Source: Epiperipatus broadwayi (lineage: Eukaryota > Onychophora > Udeonychophora > Euonychophora > Peripatidae). Taken from it: 64,000 nucleotides of DNA. Under the pieces are notes generated by a model, which saw only the letters and a program-made list of their open reading frames with translations, did not search any database and was not told the DNA's origin. Below are positions 38,973 to 50,963 of this stretch, piece after piece. The translations under genes and the position numbers were made by a program. The stretch's first letter is position 1. Every line of letters starts with the position of its first letter. Where the stretch lies: assembly GCA_028023455.1 (NCBI GenBank), contig JAQFVV010013091.1, positions 62,001 to 126,000 of the forward strand, given 5' to 3'.

Positions 38973-41900
38973 CCCTTTTTTTTTTTTTTTTTATAAAATG
39001 TAGAATTTTATTCAGAAATTTGGTTACAATATATGATAATAATTAAACATAGGATATATTACATAATAATCAGGGGGATGAAAGCTCAATATTGCTATCT
39101 TGTTTGACACTAGCTAAAAGGACTAATATGAAGCATATCAGCAAGGAATGAGTCCAGAATAGTATCTTGTTGATATAGATGACCATGCTTGCATGCGTCA
39201 TATAGTTCAACAATAAGTCTAATTCTTTGTCCATGCTCCACATGACCAAGTTGACTCTTCATATTGGAGGTTACTTCCATAACAACTCAGGTTCTGGACA
39301 ATAATCATGAAGAGCAAGATGAGTTATCACAAAGGGATGCAGGCCATTCAGCCTCAAATTACTTTCCAGGGAAGGAGATTTCTATTCAGGAGTGAAAGGG
39401 ACCAGCTTTGGGGGCCAGATCAATAACCTCCATGTAGAGTCATAGATGTAAGAGGGGACCAAATTCTGGTCCCTTTTCCGATTTTTTCCCATTTTATTAA
39501 TATAGAGCTTGAGCGGATGTTCTAGTGCGTGATTAAAGGTGAGCCAGCACCATGTGTACCATAGTGAGAACAGTACAAATGTTGTTATTTGTATCTCTGA
39601 GATGGATCCACATAGTATATTGTCAATGAGAGTCAACAGGGCAGGTGTATTGTTATTAATATGGAGGCTATAAGGACTCTGTAGGGGTGAAGGGAAACAG
39701 TGGCAGAGGAGGTGAAAACAAGTTTCATCCTCTATGAGGAATAGTGAGCAAGTGGACTCTATGTTTGAGAATCCTCAGTGATGCACCAGAAAGTGTTTAA
39801 TAGGCAAGGCATTAATATTTATCTTCATCAGGAAATCAAAATATTTGGGTTCAAGGAACCATCGCTTAAATTTCTTGATTAGCAGATGGTTGTTAAGCCT
39901 GAGTATAGTGGATTCTGCAGAAACATCATGATTAAGGATGTAGTATGCATCCCAGAATTTGGATTTTCATTGAGGACAATTTTATAGGAAGCATAGTATG
40001 TTTGCAGATAAGACATGCGAGGGCTGCCAGCCAGTCAGTACCAATAGGGAGCAGCTTATCTGTGGAAGTGACCTCTATGGAATGTGAGTAGTTAGGATAC
40101 TTCAGACACATTCTGCAGAAAGAATTGTAGGAATGTTGAAATATAAAAGTATCTATGGAATGTAAGGATAATCCATTGAGTTTTGTGTGTTTCTGTAGAT
40201 TTCTCAAGATTATGGTTGCACTTTTCCCCATCTAATCAGATCAGTGCACATCTTGTGTATTTTCCTGATGAAGACTTTGGTAAAATTGACTAATGGGGTG
40301 AAATAGGATATTCTAGGGATTATTAGTATGTTGATGAGGGAGAACTTGGCAAACATGGACATGTAAACTTTGGATAGAGAGGATGTGATTCTCTGTGGAT
40401 TTAAGTAGCTTTCCTTGGATAGATCTCATGGCAGACATGGATTCAAATATAGGGAAGCCCAAGAAGTTCTGAGGCTTTGCTTCAAATGGTCCTGGAATGA
40501 TCTTACCCAAAGATATATACCATAGATGACTTGGCCATATTAAATTGGAGGCCAGATTGATAGGAGAATTCTTTAAGTATTGATAAGAGTCTTGGAATTA
40601 ATTTTTTTGATTAAAGGAAAATGGCCAATTCATAGGTGATGTGATGAATTGATGTATTTAAAATTGGAATATGAATGCCAAGAAGAGATCTCTCAATTTG
40701 AAAAAACAGAGAGTTGAGGTAAGTAATGAAAAACAGGGCACTCAGAGGAGAGCCTTATGGAATGGAGGATGTGGTGTAGAATGGGGGAGAAAGCTTCCCA
40801 TTAAGTTAGATGCCCAATTCATGATTGTAGAGAAGGTTTTTAATGGTATTTATGATTCCAGCAGAAATGTCATGCTCACAAAGTATGTTTAAAAGGGTAT
40901 TGAGTTGAATAGAATCAAAGGCAGCTGCAATGCCAAGCTGCACAACCACCAGTCTAGATTGTCTGGGGGATCTGATGTGGTCAGTAATGATTTTAAAAAG
41001 ATTGATAGCATTTGTGGTGGAGGTGCCCTTTTTTGCAAATTGATATTGCAAAATAAGAATAATAATTTTGTTTTGATAGATTCAATGACCTTGACCATCA
41101 GTGGAGTCATAGAGATGGGCTGTAGATTTTCCAGAGGGGAAGGAATTATGTTGCACTTTAGAAATGGCACTATTTCTATGGGATAAAGACCACTGATTTC
41201 ATGGACACCAGAAGAAAGGTGATTAACCAAGTTGTACATGATTAGAACCGAGAATTAAAACAGGTGTAGCAGAAGGAAACAGGGAATTGCATGGAGACCT
41301 TGATGAGTCCTTTCAGGCATCGAGATTAACTTTAGTCAGAACATCTCCCTCCGAGATGCCATGGTCGGAGGGGGAAGAATCCCAAATTGAGTCCTGTTTA
41401 GAGTCAGGTGCATGAGTGGAAAACTTTTCCCTGAAGAACAAAAACATTTTTAGAACATGTTAGATCCTGAGTAAAGGTTATTTCCAACTGTAATAGAAGA
41501 AGGAGTGGGTTTTTTCCTCTATGGCCCAGAGCCCACTTAATGTAGCCCCTAGACCAATTGTGGGGCTGGTTTAAGAAAAATTTTGACTTTTTGATAAAGA
41601 GATACTCTGCCAAAATCAACTGATTATTTTTGTATTGGGATTTCAGGTTGATGATGGATTCTATAGGAATTGTATCAAGGGGAAGATTTTTAAGGGTATT
41701 GTTGAGTGATTCAAGTTCCATCAGAAGTGATGTCCCTTTATTATGTAATGTATAGTTTGATATTAATGACATTAAAATATGGATGAAGGCAAACCAGGCA
41801 TCAACCGGTGGCAAAGACGGGATATGAATTTTGTCAAAATATATGTATGCCTCAGAGATAATGGCTTCAGGTGCTGTGGACTTGAGAAGGATTCTCATGG

Positions 41901-42765
41901 TTGTGCTCAGACCTGGAATATTGGATGCCTCAAGATTTAGAGATAGATTAATGAATAATGCCAAGTGGTCAGAAAAGGCTATAGGTTGGAGTGAGGGGTC
42001 AATCAGAAAGTGTAGATCAGGAGTATAGTAGACTAGGTCTATGAGAGAGGTATATTTTCTTGTATAGAAGGAAAAGGCATTCAGAAAGAAGAAGCCACTT
42101 CAAGATTTAGAGATAGATTAATGGATAATGCCAAAGTGGTCAGATAAGGCTATAGGTTGAAGTGAGGGGTCAATCAGAAAGTGTAGATCAGGAGTATAGT
42201 AGATTAGGTCTATGAGAGAGGTATATCTTCTTGTATAGAAGGAAAAGGCATTCGGAGAGAAGAAGCCCTCTCCACTCATGAATCTGGTATTAAGACAATG
42301 TATATATTTGGCTGTAAATTCCTGGTAGGAGGTGTTAAAGTCCCTGAGGAATATTATTGGATAAGGGTTGGAAGCAATTGTGATGTTAATCTGTTGGATT
42401 ATCTGTTGAATTAGTAATTCATTTTGGTAGAGGTACACATAAATTATATTTAAAGTGAAGGCTTTGTAAAATAAGGTGGCAATAATTATATGTGGGTTTA
42501 TATAGTTAATTTTAAAAGATTCAAATGGGCTACTATTGGATATTAAGACTGCCACTCCAGCAGCAGATGAAGAAAAAACTGAGTGATGAAAATATCCCAG
42601 ATTGCCAAGGAGGCTCAGGATTTTGGGGTTTGAAAATTGGTGCAATTTGGTCTCTGAGAGACATACAATATGTAGCAAGTATTGATTAAACCATTTGGCC
42701 AATGCATCCACTCTATTCAGGGAATTCAGCCCCCTTATATTAAGTCCTGCTATATTGAGCCTCAT
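38973..42765 (-). pseudogene. L1/Tx1-like LINE ORF2, long decayed copy
   Basis: ORF2 starts at ATG 42765 with MRLNIAGLNIRGLNS, the L1-type endonuclease start. VCLSETKL, FLRDFNTSYQEF, SLIDLIYYTPDL and LSDHFG follow. The linker (41.96-41.4 kb) leads to the RT (41.24-40.8 kb: LQPISMTPLMVKVIESI; LGIAAAFDSIQLN). The thumb contains FLGFPIFESMSAMRS near 40.48 kb. A zinc knuckle C..FLIEDETCFHLLCHC lies near 39.7 kb, followed by a C-terminal extension to 39.38 kb. The 3' end has a T run at 38977-38992, that is, a poly(A) tail on the minus strand. Frameshifts and stops separate the pieces. A 170-bp tandem duplication lies inside the endonuclease. Dead copy, but nearly full length. Confidence 0.92.
41931..42270. 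repeat. 170-bp tandem duplication inside the LINE endonuclease
   Basis: CAAGATTTAGAGATAGATTA begins units at 41931 and 42101. Both contain GTGTAGATCAGGAGTATAGT and end in GAAGAAGCC. One unit has a one-base difference (CCAAGTGG / CCAAAGTGG) that shifts frame. This splits the endonuclease frame and duplicates its C-terminal SDH region. Confidence 0.95.
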
Positions 42766-43073
42766 GAGGCATTATTTTAACAGATAAATATTGTGTATTT
42801 ATTGGGTAATTGGTGATAATTTGGAAATGATTAAATGAATTTTGAATGTGTGATCATGCACTCAGCAACTATTAGTCCTGCCAAGAGGACATATCCCAGC
42901 TCTTGCTTTTGGTGTTCTGGATCCCAAGCCATCCATGTAAGAAACTCCAGTACTAGCTTCTTGCAGATTCACTATCTGGCCAGAGGCTCCCTCCCCAGAC
43001 TCTTTATAATGCAGGCCTTCAACAGAGTCTGGTTCAACATATGATCTCCTGGAGGTCTTAGGTAGCTTTAATT

Positions 43074-43640
43074 TTAGTTCTTACCTGGAACAGGGGTTTG
43101 GCAAGGTTTTCTTGTACCTTTATTGGGTGATTCACAATTTCTTGCTTGACTATCTGCCTTAGGAACAGGCTTGCATTTTTTCCCAGGATGCTGGGGGATA
43201 AGATATTTGGAGTCTGAGGAGTCCATGCTTTTGTTATTTATTTTTTCCGAGTATAATTTGTTCACTGAAGATTTGGAATCCGTATTTTGTTCATTTGTCT
43301 TCCTTTTGTTGGGCAGAGGCAAAGGGGAAGTCTCCTCCATGACTGAACATGCTGACTCAAAAGACTCATCCAAAGCACATATGGAGAATGTGGGTGAAGG
43401 CAAAAAGTCAGGGCCGACCTTATCAACAGGAGATGATAAAGAAGATGTGGAGTTTTCTACTGTTTGTTAGAGAACAAGTGGAGCTTTCCATTGGTTCAGA
43501 TGCTACAAAGTCACACCTGGACATGGGATGGATAATTATCTAGCCACTTCCAAATTTAGGGGGAAATATAACACAATCATCTGGATGTACATACTTAAGG
43601 TCTAATTTATCTCTCATAATAAAAAAATAATGATGGAATA
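43074..43640 (-). pseudogene. LINE ORF1 C-terminal relic
   Basis: Upstream of ORF2 by about 300 bp, a 109-codon minus frame is Ser/Lys/Pro-rich (LPNKRKTNEQNTDSKSS; KPVPKADSQARNCES). A further piece at about 43620-43543 reads MRDKLDLKYVHPDDCVIF. Position and charge fit the low-complexity end of an ORF1 nucleic-acid-binding protein. No RRM or zinc knuckle is visible, so the call is mainly positional. Confidence 0.55.
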
Positions 43641-43805
43641 TTGATATATGCAAGTCATCATCAATGCTCTGGTCATATGGTTATCATGAATTTACAGGCC
43701 AACTATAATCTAATTTTTTTCTAAAAAACTATAAAATGCAGTGAAAACTTTAAAGATTGATCCCTATGTGTTATCCAAAGAACCAACTGGTTGTTCAAAC
43801 ACAAA

Positions 43806-43808
<3 letters not shown>

Positions 43809-43895
<87 letters not shown>
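43809..43895. repeat. (TA)n microsatellite
   Basis: About 43 perfect TA units, a likely cruciform-forming tract. Confidence 0.97.
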
Positions 43896-43899
43896 CTTA

Positions 43900-45640
43900 A
43901 CCATTATTGTTTTCTAAAGCTACCTCAAAATCCCTAGAAATTATAAATGTGAACAAGAGAAAGTATAATAATATAAGCCTACTCAAACTTTAATTTGAAT
44001 TGTTCTATTGGGATATTTAAAACACAATGTTATAATGAAATGAAATCACACTTCCAGCTCATTCATAGATCAGATAACTGAAAAAGTAAAGACATTAGCA
44101 CTATTATTTTTTTAACAATTATTTAATAAATTAATTAATAATAAAAAAATTAAAAATGACATGATAATATGACAATTCAAACTTAAATACATTATTTTGC
44201 TTTCAATAACTAAAATTATAAATAAAAAATTCACAAAGATAGAAACAAATTATATTAGTAAACCCATTTTCCCATTCTTAATTAAATCAAAAGGTTTTAT
44301 GCAACTAAATTTTAGAAAGAAAATAATATAAAAAGGAAAAAACATGTTCCAATTAAAAACAATAATAAGTTATTTATTATTATTATTATTATTTAAAAAA
44401 TATCTATAAATATAAATATAATGTGCCCACTAAAATATCTTTTTATCATCAATTTACTTCTCTTGAGTCTTTCTTTGGTAATTGTAATTTTTAGTCTTTT
44501 CCAAGTGAGTTTTTCTTCATGTAAGCTTATTCATTAATACATATTTACAGGGTAATATACTCAGTTAAATTTAATTATATTTTCAGGTTTCACACAAGCT
44601 AAATTTCCTCATCTCTGCAATGTATTAACTTTTAGGTTGTGCTATCACATATAATGAATTTAACAACTTTTTTCAATCTAATAATTTTTCAGGTCAGGCT
44701 AAACACACATAATGTCAATCAGAATTTTTCAGATCAGGCTAAGAGTTATGCTTCATTTACAAATAAGATACAATAATGAGGTTTGATGATGGTCAGCTTT
44801 AGATAAAACTTAGCACATGGCTTTTCAAATCCATTTTAAACAAACTTTCTTACATGTAGTGAGATATATCTTAGTCCAGACTACTAAAATTCTTACTCAC
44901 TGACATCTTCACAACTGAATTTCTGCTTCCATATTCTTCAACAGCTGAATACAGGGAGACTGCTGCTATTGATTTCTTTACTAGCTGATCCAAAATGACT
45001 GTTTCTCATAAAACACAGGTTTATTGATTTACCTTGCCTCTATTGCATTTTTAAAAACAATCATGTATCCACTCAATCATATCTTGTCTCCAAACATTAA
45101 ATTAAAACCTGACCAATTGGGTTTATTTTTAGAAAAGATTGTTTTTAATCATAATAATTAAAATGCCTCTTTAGTTATTTTATTTCTTATGCCAAAAGAA
45201 AAACAAAATAATTTTTAATTACACTGATTTGAAAAATATTCTCTTTTGTTTTGGAGCTAAATAAAGAATAAAGAGAAAAAAATAAAAACTTTAATTAATT
45301 AAACATAATGTCTTAACAAAACTATTAAAATCATTCTTTTTTTGTTTTAAAAACTTTACTTATTTACCTCTCTTATTTGCCTTAGTACTTTTTCTAAAAA
45401 ATTAAGCTAGTAGAACAAATTAATAAAGTGAGAATTAAAAAATATTGACTTTATTAATTTTTTATACTTATTTTCTCTCTCTTATACAACTATTTATATC
45501 ACATTATAATAATATTCACTTTATTATTATTTTTAAAAAATTTGAGACTTCATTTAATAAAAACAGATATTTAAGTAAATTAAATATCATTATTATCAAA
45601 AATATATGAAAAAAATTAAATTTAGTATTTTACTCATTAA
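43900..45640. other. AT-rich sequence, no gene seen
   Basis: Only a small duplication of CAGGTCAGGCTAA / CAGATCAGGCTAAG near 44693-44745 and short TTA runs. No coding signal. Confidence 0.4.
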
Positions 45641-46262
45641 TTAAATACATTTTTAATTTATGAAGTTTGTAATGTATGATATGGCAAGAGTTGAAATATT
45701 TTCCAAGGAATTGCTTGATGTTGGTTATAAAATGGAACAAATAAACAATACTTTATGTGAATTTAAAAAAAGTTATAATAATTTAAAGGAAATGAAGATT
45801 AATAGTAAACAATGGATATGTATTCCATTTATTTCAAATCCACAAGTGAAATTTTTTTAAGGATTTATATAAGAATGTGTTTAATGTTTTATTCTATGCT
45901 CCAAACAATATTAATAAATTAGTCAATAATTCTAAGGATGTCATACCTGTCAAGCAGAAAAGTAATGTCATATATCAATTTTTTTGTGATTGTATGCTAT
46001 TGTATATAGGTGAATCTAGGTGCAGTATTGAGAAGAGATTGAAGGAGCATGAATTGTTATATAAGCATGTAAAAAGTAAAAATAATGCTGATTTAATATC
46101 TCCTTCAGTTTTCTTTGAAACCTGAAAAAACACTTAAATATAAATTTAAATTTGATTTTGAAAATGTGAAAATTCTTCATAAAGAGAGAAATCATAGTAA
46201 AAGAAAAATTAAAGAGGCAATTTTTATAAACAGGAATAAAATGCATTTAATAAATCGATAAG
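45640..46262 (+). pseudogene. Penelope-like element, GIY-YIG endonuclease relic
   Basis: Frames at 45660-45860 and 45877-46125 read VFNVLFYAPNNINKLVNN, then KDVIPVKQKSNVIYQFFCDC, LLYIGESRCSIEKRLKEHE. This is the linker and the GIY-YIG core of Penelope-like retroelements (usually VYKI.C..C...YIGET.R....R...H). The catalytic Tyr, Arg and His positions are visible. Beyond a frameshift, 46149-46262 reads FDFENVKILHKERNHSKRKI and ends INR-stop, the usual C-terminus. The RT is missing, so the copy is 5'-truncated; nonsense and frame changes mark it as dead. Confidence 0.88.
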
Positions 46263-46439
46263 CTGCTAACATTAAAATACAAGATTCGTGGAATTTGAAT
46301 TGATGACGTTTGCTTCCACTTTTGTTTTTGAATTTAATGTCAGTTGAGGCAGGTTTAAGAAATTAACCAAAGTATTTCTGCAGATTTAAGGATTGTTTGT
46401 AATAGTTTGTAAACCGTTAAATTTATTATTTCAGTTATA

Positions 46440-46690
46440 TATATATAAATTTATAAATAAATATTAGAAAATATAGTATTCAAAAGCGCTTCTAAGTGAC
46501 GATTATAGATATATTTTTATAAACTTTTAAAAACTGTATTTTCTAATATTTATTTATAAATTTATGTATATTATTTTAAAGAAATACAGACATCGATTTG
46601 TAATATTATTAATATATATATATATTAAAATACAGTAAAATTCATACAAATTATAGTTATTTTATTAGAAGTACTTTTGAATATACATCT
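46440..46690. repeat. Nested inverted repeats between convergent Penelope pieces
   Basis: TATAAATTTATAAATAAATA...TTAGAAAATA at 46447-46475 is mirrored at about 46533-46565. ATTCAAAAGCGCTTCTA at 46478-46493 has a reverse complement, TAGAAGTACTTTTGAAT, at 46667-46683. These lie where the 3' ends of the two flanking Penelope fragments meet, so they probably are the terminal sequences of two inverted copies. Confidence 0.65.
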
Positions 46691-46741
46691 TGTAGTCATT
46701 ATCAACTATATAACATTGAATAATCAAAATGAGACATCCTT

Positions 46742-47060
46742 TCATAATACCCATAGTTCAATGTTCTCCCACAATTCTGTTATTTTAACATTTGATGATT
46801 GCTGATTCATTAACATTTGATGATTTCTTGAAATCAACATAACCTTTTTTATTTTACATTTATTGTGGCAACATTCAATTTGCATAATTTTTATATTTTT
46901 ATAATCAAATTTAAATCGATATTGACAAGATTTATTATGATCAAATATAAGAGATGATGAAGGTTTATTTACATCCTTTGCTGATTGTTTCTCTTTTTGA
47001 ATTCTATTATATAAAAGCACATACTCTTTTATTTTCTTCTCCAATATATATATATATATA
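46742..47060 (-). pseudogene. Penelope-like element, C-terminal relic (second copy)
   Basis: The minus-strand frame reads SLIFDHNKSCQYRFKFDYKN, then IKIMQIECCHNKCKIKKVML, aligning in kind with the C-terminal end of the copy at 45.6-46.26 kb (FDFENVKIL...KRKIKEAIF). The two are convergent. GIY-YIG itself is lost. The N-terminal part of the frame is run-through from a TA/CA microsatellite at 47045-47070. Confidence 0.68.
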
Positions 47061-47071
47061 TACACACACAT

Positions 47072-47935
47072 AGTGGTGGTTTTGTGTACACAACCATATG
47101 ATCACCAGCAGGGGCCACAAAATCAAAGACTGAAACCAGACTCACAATAAATAATCTCATTAACCATTTCAAGAAAGCTGGTCATAATTGATTTTTACTA
47201 GCAATCATATACATCACCATAAACTAATCATTTATGTACACAAACACATACCATAGGGAATGAACTGTTAATAATACAAGGATGAAACTATGATGAACTT
47301 TAATAGTTGGAAATAATTAATTTTAAATAATAATGTAAGTATTGGTTTAAAATAACTATTTAATACTAAGCCTTAATACAATCCAGTAGAGTGATTCAAT
47401 CAATATTTTAAATCTCTACACCAATTACTCCCTTTCTCAACTTAAAGTCTCTTATGATTAATTATTACAAAAACTAAATCCAGTTCTAAATATACATTAT
47501 ATGTAGCATGACATATTTTACATTTTTAACAGATATATGCAAACTGCCTGGAATGACACTGAATTGCAATATAAAAAGAAGAAACTATCAGATATAAATC
47601 AATGTACAACAATACCAGGATATGATCTAGCAGAACTAATCTAAATGTAGAGATTAAATAACTTAACTCTATTAACAAAATCCATCACCATTTTGAAAGA
47701 GGATGGCCTGAGAAAACATATCAAAATTGTACTAATTAATGATAAACAAATCTCCCTTTGATAAAGCTTAATTAGAAAACTAGCAAATCTATAAGTGATC
47801 TTTAATACTCACAATATTATAAAATAACTATCCTATAAACTGCCTTAAGAGATAGATTAAATCTAATCCCATTGAACTATATAATGACTAAATAATAAAA
47901 ATAATGAAATACATGATAAATATAAAGAAATAAAC

Positions 47936-47938
<3 letters not shown>
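47072..47938. other. AT-rich sequence, no gene seen
   Basis: No coding signal was recognised. CCATATGATCACCAGCAGGGGC near 47094 faintly resembles the TIR described at 48.0 kb. Confidence 0.35.

Positions 47939-48006
<68 letters not shown>
47939..48006. repeat. (TA)n microsatellite
   Basis: About 34 TA units directly outside the left terminal inverted repeat of the next element. Confidence 0.95.
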
Positions 48007-48009
<3 letters not shown>

Positions 48010-48836
48010 TATCGTTGATTAGCCCCTGCACACTGCCTGATGTCACAGTTGCTAGTCAAAAACCTATAGATATAACATTACCAGGCTGATTTACAATTTA
48101 CTCTTTTTTATACTACTACATGTCAGTGCGTAGCACTGGAATTCGCAGAGAGGGGGATCTGATGACTTTACCAATCTGAAGGATCGTCTGTCACATGTGA
48201 GAATTTTTAAAACATTATCCATCTCAGTGCATAGTGCTGGAATTGGCAGGGAGGAGGACCCAATGATTTTGATGACCCAAAGGATCATCTGTCACAACAT
48301 ACACAACGTTTTTAAAAACAAAATTATTTAATAAAATTTAATATTTCCTTTTTTTAATTAACCTCTGATCAAAAAAAAAATTCAATACTATTTTAAAACA
48401 ATTTATGTAACACAATTCAATTTGAAAATTCCCCTCTGATCAAGTCAAGCTTATGCTTTGAAAGTCTTGTAGATGTTCCTGCATAAAATACATTTTACAC
48501 GTGATTTCTATATAATGCTGGAACGTACACTTTTGAAATTCATTTAACCTTAAAAATATGTGTACAGAAGCACATCTTTTATCTTACAATTAATACTATC
48601 TAAAACTATGTCAGGTTGTGTAAAAAATATGTACTTCAAATGCACATGCAAAGACTTAGGACAAATGGAATTCTACATACCCTCACATCATACTGTAGCT
48701 ATGAAGCACAAAAGCTGCTTAGTAGCCAATATGAACAGAACTGTTCTTTAGGCCACATGATCAGTATATTTCTGTGCTTTTGTACAGAAACAGTGACCTC
48801 AGGTGGTGTGCGGGGGCTAATTGATGACAACCATAT
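48004..48836. mobile_element. Non-autonomous TIR element in a TA tract
   Basis: About 60 bp at 48006-48066 (GATTATCGTTGATTAGCCCC, TGCACACTGCCTGATGTCAC) is repeated inverted at 48774-48832 (GTGACCTCAGGTGGTGTGCG, GGGGCTAATTGATGACAACC). TA runs flank both sides. Length about 830 bp, no transposase. Inside lies a diverged tandem duplication (48122-48318). The TA flanks would suit Tc1/mariner-like target choice, but the runs hide any exact duplication. Class is inferred. Confidence 0.62.
48122..48318. repeat. About 101-bp diverged tandem duplication
   Basis: CAGTGCGTAGCACTGGAATT and CAGTGCATAGTGCTGGAATT begin two units. Both include GCAGRGAGG, AAGGATC.TCTGTCAC and end TTTTTAAAAC. Differences are mostly CpG-type transitions. 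Confidence 0.85.
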
Positions 48837-48893
48837 ATATATATATATATGAGAGAAAATTGCATATATATATATATGAGAGAAAATTGCATA
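48837..48893. repeat. Duplicated TA run with GAGAGAAAATTGCAT
   Basis: Two adjacent copies of about 29 bp, each a TA run followed by GAGAGAAAATTGCATA. Confidence 0.9.
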
Positions 48894-48899
48894 ATATAT

Positions 48900-49685
48900 A
48901 AGTTAAAACACTTATTTATGTAATACGCTTCATTGCTTCTAAATTATTGACAGTCTTATTTTAAGGAAATACTGAGTTTAATTTCACATTATAAGATAAT
49001 TCATATTTATCCAGTTTTGAAATAGAGTTCGTGTTCCTTTACTGAAGTTCAACACACATGATGAGCATTGTATATCATGAGCCCATGCATTCATTTGGCC
49101 AGCTTCCAAATCATTAATTTGGTACAGGGTTATGCTTTTAACAATCATCTGATATGTGCAATTTATTATTTTCAAAAGTCCACACTGAACATTGACATAA
49201 TTCTCTAATTCACTGAAGGTTCTTCATTGTTTTGGCACTGGATGTGATATTATCCTCCTGCAGATGTAAAGACAGCCATGGGAAAAGCATTTCCCAGGGA
49301 GAATAACAGTTCATCTAGCCAGAAAGCATGATGAAGCTGCTAAAAACCAGGTACCAGAAGGTCTTTTTGAAAATGTTGTCCCTTTCTATGTCCTTTTAAA
49401 TAGACCTCTCCTTCTTTCACTGGGCATTTTCTTAGTAAAATTTTTATACTTTACTTCAAATTTTAGGAGCATTTGTAATATCTATGTAGCAAGAAAATAT
49501 TTTCTTTTGTTATTTTGACTCCAGGTCTAATTTTCTTGTCTGGGATTTATCAATTTATTGATAAATTTTTATATGCAATTAACTCATTCAATTTTATAAA
49601 ATTTCTTATTCTTTACTTAAAAATTATTTTTTTACAATAAAGTGTATTTTATTTCCCCCTTCACCACTACCACCATTATCATATC
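48900..49685. other. AT-rich sequence, no gene seen
   Basis: No feature that I can support. Confidence 0.4.
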
Positions 49686-49687
49686 AA

Positions 49688-49819
49688 AAGTATAATTAAT
49701 TTTTTTTTCTCATGTGTCATAGCATCAGCCAGGAAGCGAACCCGCTAACCCAGTACAACTGCTTGTAAAGCTGCTGTCACTGATCTCTCAACCACCAATG
49801 CTTAACAAAGTATAATTAA
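49688..49819 (-). mobile_element. Short tRNA-derived SINE, copy 3
   Basis: The minus-strand unit starts AAGCATTGGTGG, has B box GGTTCGCTTCC, then GCTGATGCTATGACACATGA and poly(A). A perfect 12-bp target duplication, AAGTATAATTAA, flanks it at 49688-49699 and 49808-49819. Its first bases match the 28.7-kb copy and its last part matches the 2.1-kb copy, tying the three into one family of about 105-120 bp. Confidence 0.88.
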
Positions 49820-49853
49820 AATTTTCAAATAGACCTTGATAACTATATATATA

Positions 49854-49961
49854 TATAAAATACATATTTTGCGGGTTCATCCGTGTTAAAAACTTTTAAT
49901 ATCAATATACTGACGTTAAAAGTTTTTAACACGGATGAACCCGCAAAATATGTATTTTATA
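49854..49961. repeat. Perfect 46-bp inverted repeat with 16-bp loop
   Basis: Arms 49854-49899 and 49916-49961 are exact reverse complements. They include GCGGGTTCATCCGTG, keeping two CpGs in CpG-poor surroundings. Perfect pairing implies a young or constrained hairpin. No protein, tRNA fold or target duplication was seen. It may be a miniature foldback element or the product of a palindromic template switch. Confidence 0.97.
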
Positions 49962-50189
49962 TATTTAACCCGTGCAAATCTTCGTTTTAACATATATATA
50001 CACACATATATATATGTGTACTTAACGTTAACTATCTATTTTCAACATTTTATTTATTAATTAGATAAATATTACATACAAACAATAAAAAATAGATATA
50101 AATAAAAAAAATCAACTATTATAAGCTTGGAATTATAAATAGTGCATAATTTGACTAGATGTGAAAGGGTTCTCTTAGTATAGACCTTT

Positions 50190-50963
50190 GTGACTTATGT
50201 TTAAATAAGAAGTAAAAACAAACATATTTTAACTACATGAACATAATATCTCTTTTGTTGAACCAGTTAATTAGATAAGAAAGGAAAATTATAGTATGTG
50301 ACTAACAAATATTCAATTATAACTTTCAAATTGTACTCCAACCACATATTACTTACACAATAAATAAAATGCTCAAGTCGAGGTAGGTATTCAATTTAAA
50401 TACATAAATGCAGTCAACACTCAAGCAATACCAATAATATTAACAATCAACCATCTCAATCTGTTGACAAAACAAGTAACTTTAATCAATAACAGTGAAT
50501 GTCCACGTTTATCTATGGTCTAATAGATTTATATTGACGCTAAAGATTGCAACTTGACATTGAATATTTATTTAGACTCGAGCATTATTAGATTTATTAT
50601 ATAAATAATACATGATTGGAGTGCAATTTTAAAGGTATAATTGATTATTTGTTAGTCTACTTTTATAATAGGTTATAATTACCTGTTTAATGAGGTTTAT
50701 TTAAACTTCTTTGTATTAATAATTTAACTTTCTATAGTCAAGTTGCAATCTTTAGTATTTATAAAAACTTATTAGACTATATATAAAAGTGGATTTTCAC
50801 CTTTATTAATTAAAGACAGTTGCTTTGACAACAGATTGAGATTGCTGATTGTTAATGATATTGGTATTGTTTAAGTGTTGTCCTTTTTAATGTATTTACA
50901 TTGAATACCTATCTAAATATTAAATTTTAATGTATTTACATTGAATACCTATCTAAATATTAA
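50190..50963. repeat. Complex nested inverted repeats (order P Q P' Q')
   Basis: Segment P (about 50285-50396, with TGTACTCCAACCA and TGCTCAAGTCGAGG) is inverted at about 50560-50680. Segment Q (about 50385-50560, with AATCAACCATCTCAATCTGT and AGATTGCAACTTGAC) is inverted at about 50735-50905. A 41-bp duplication closes the block at 50881-50963. Diverged arms suggest an old foldback family with a secondary rearrangement. Confidence 0.75.

Noticed and set aside
49700-49807. Functional tRNA gene
   Set aside because: A/B boxes are present, but the arms do not fold properly. Poly(A) and target duplications show a retroposon.
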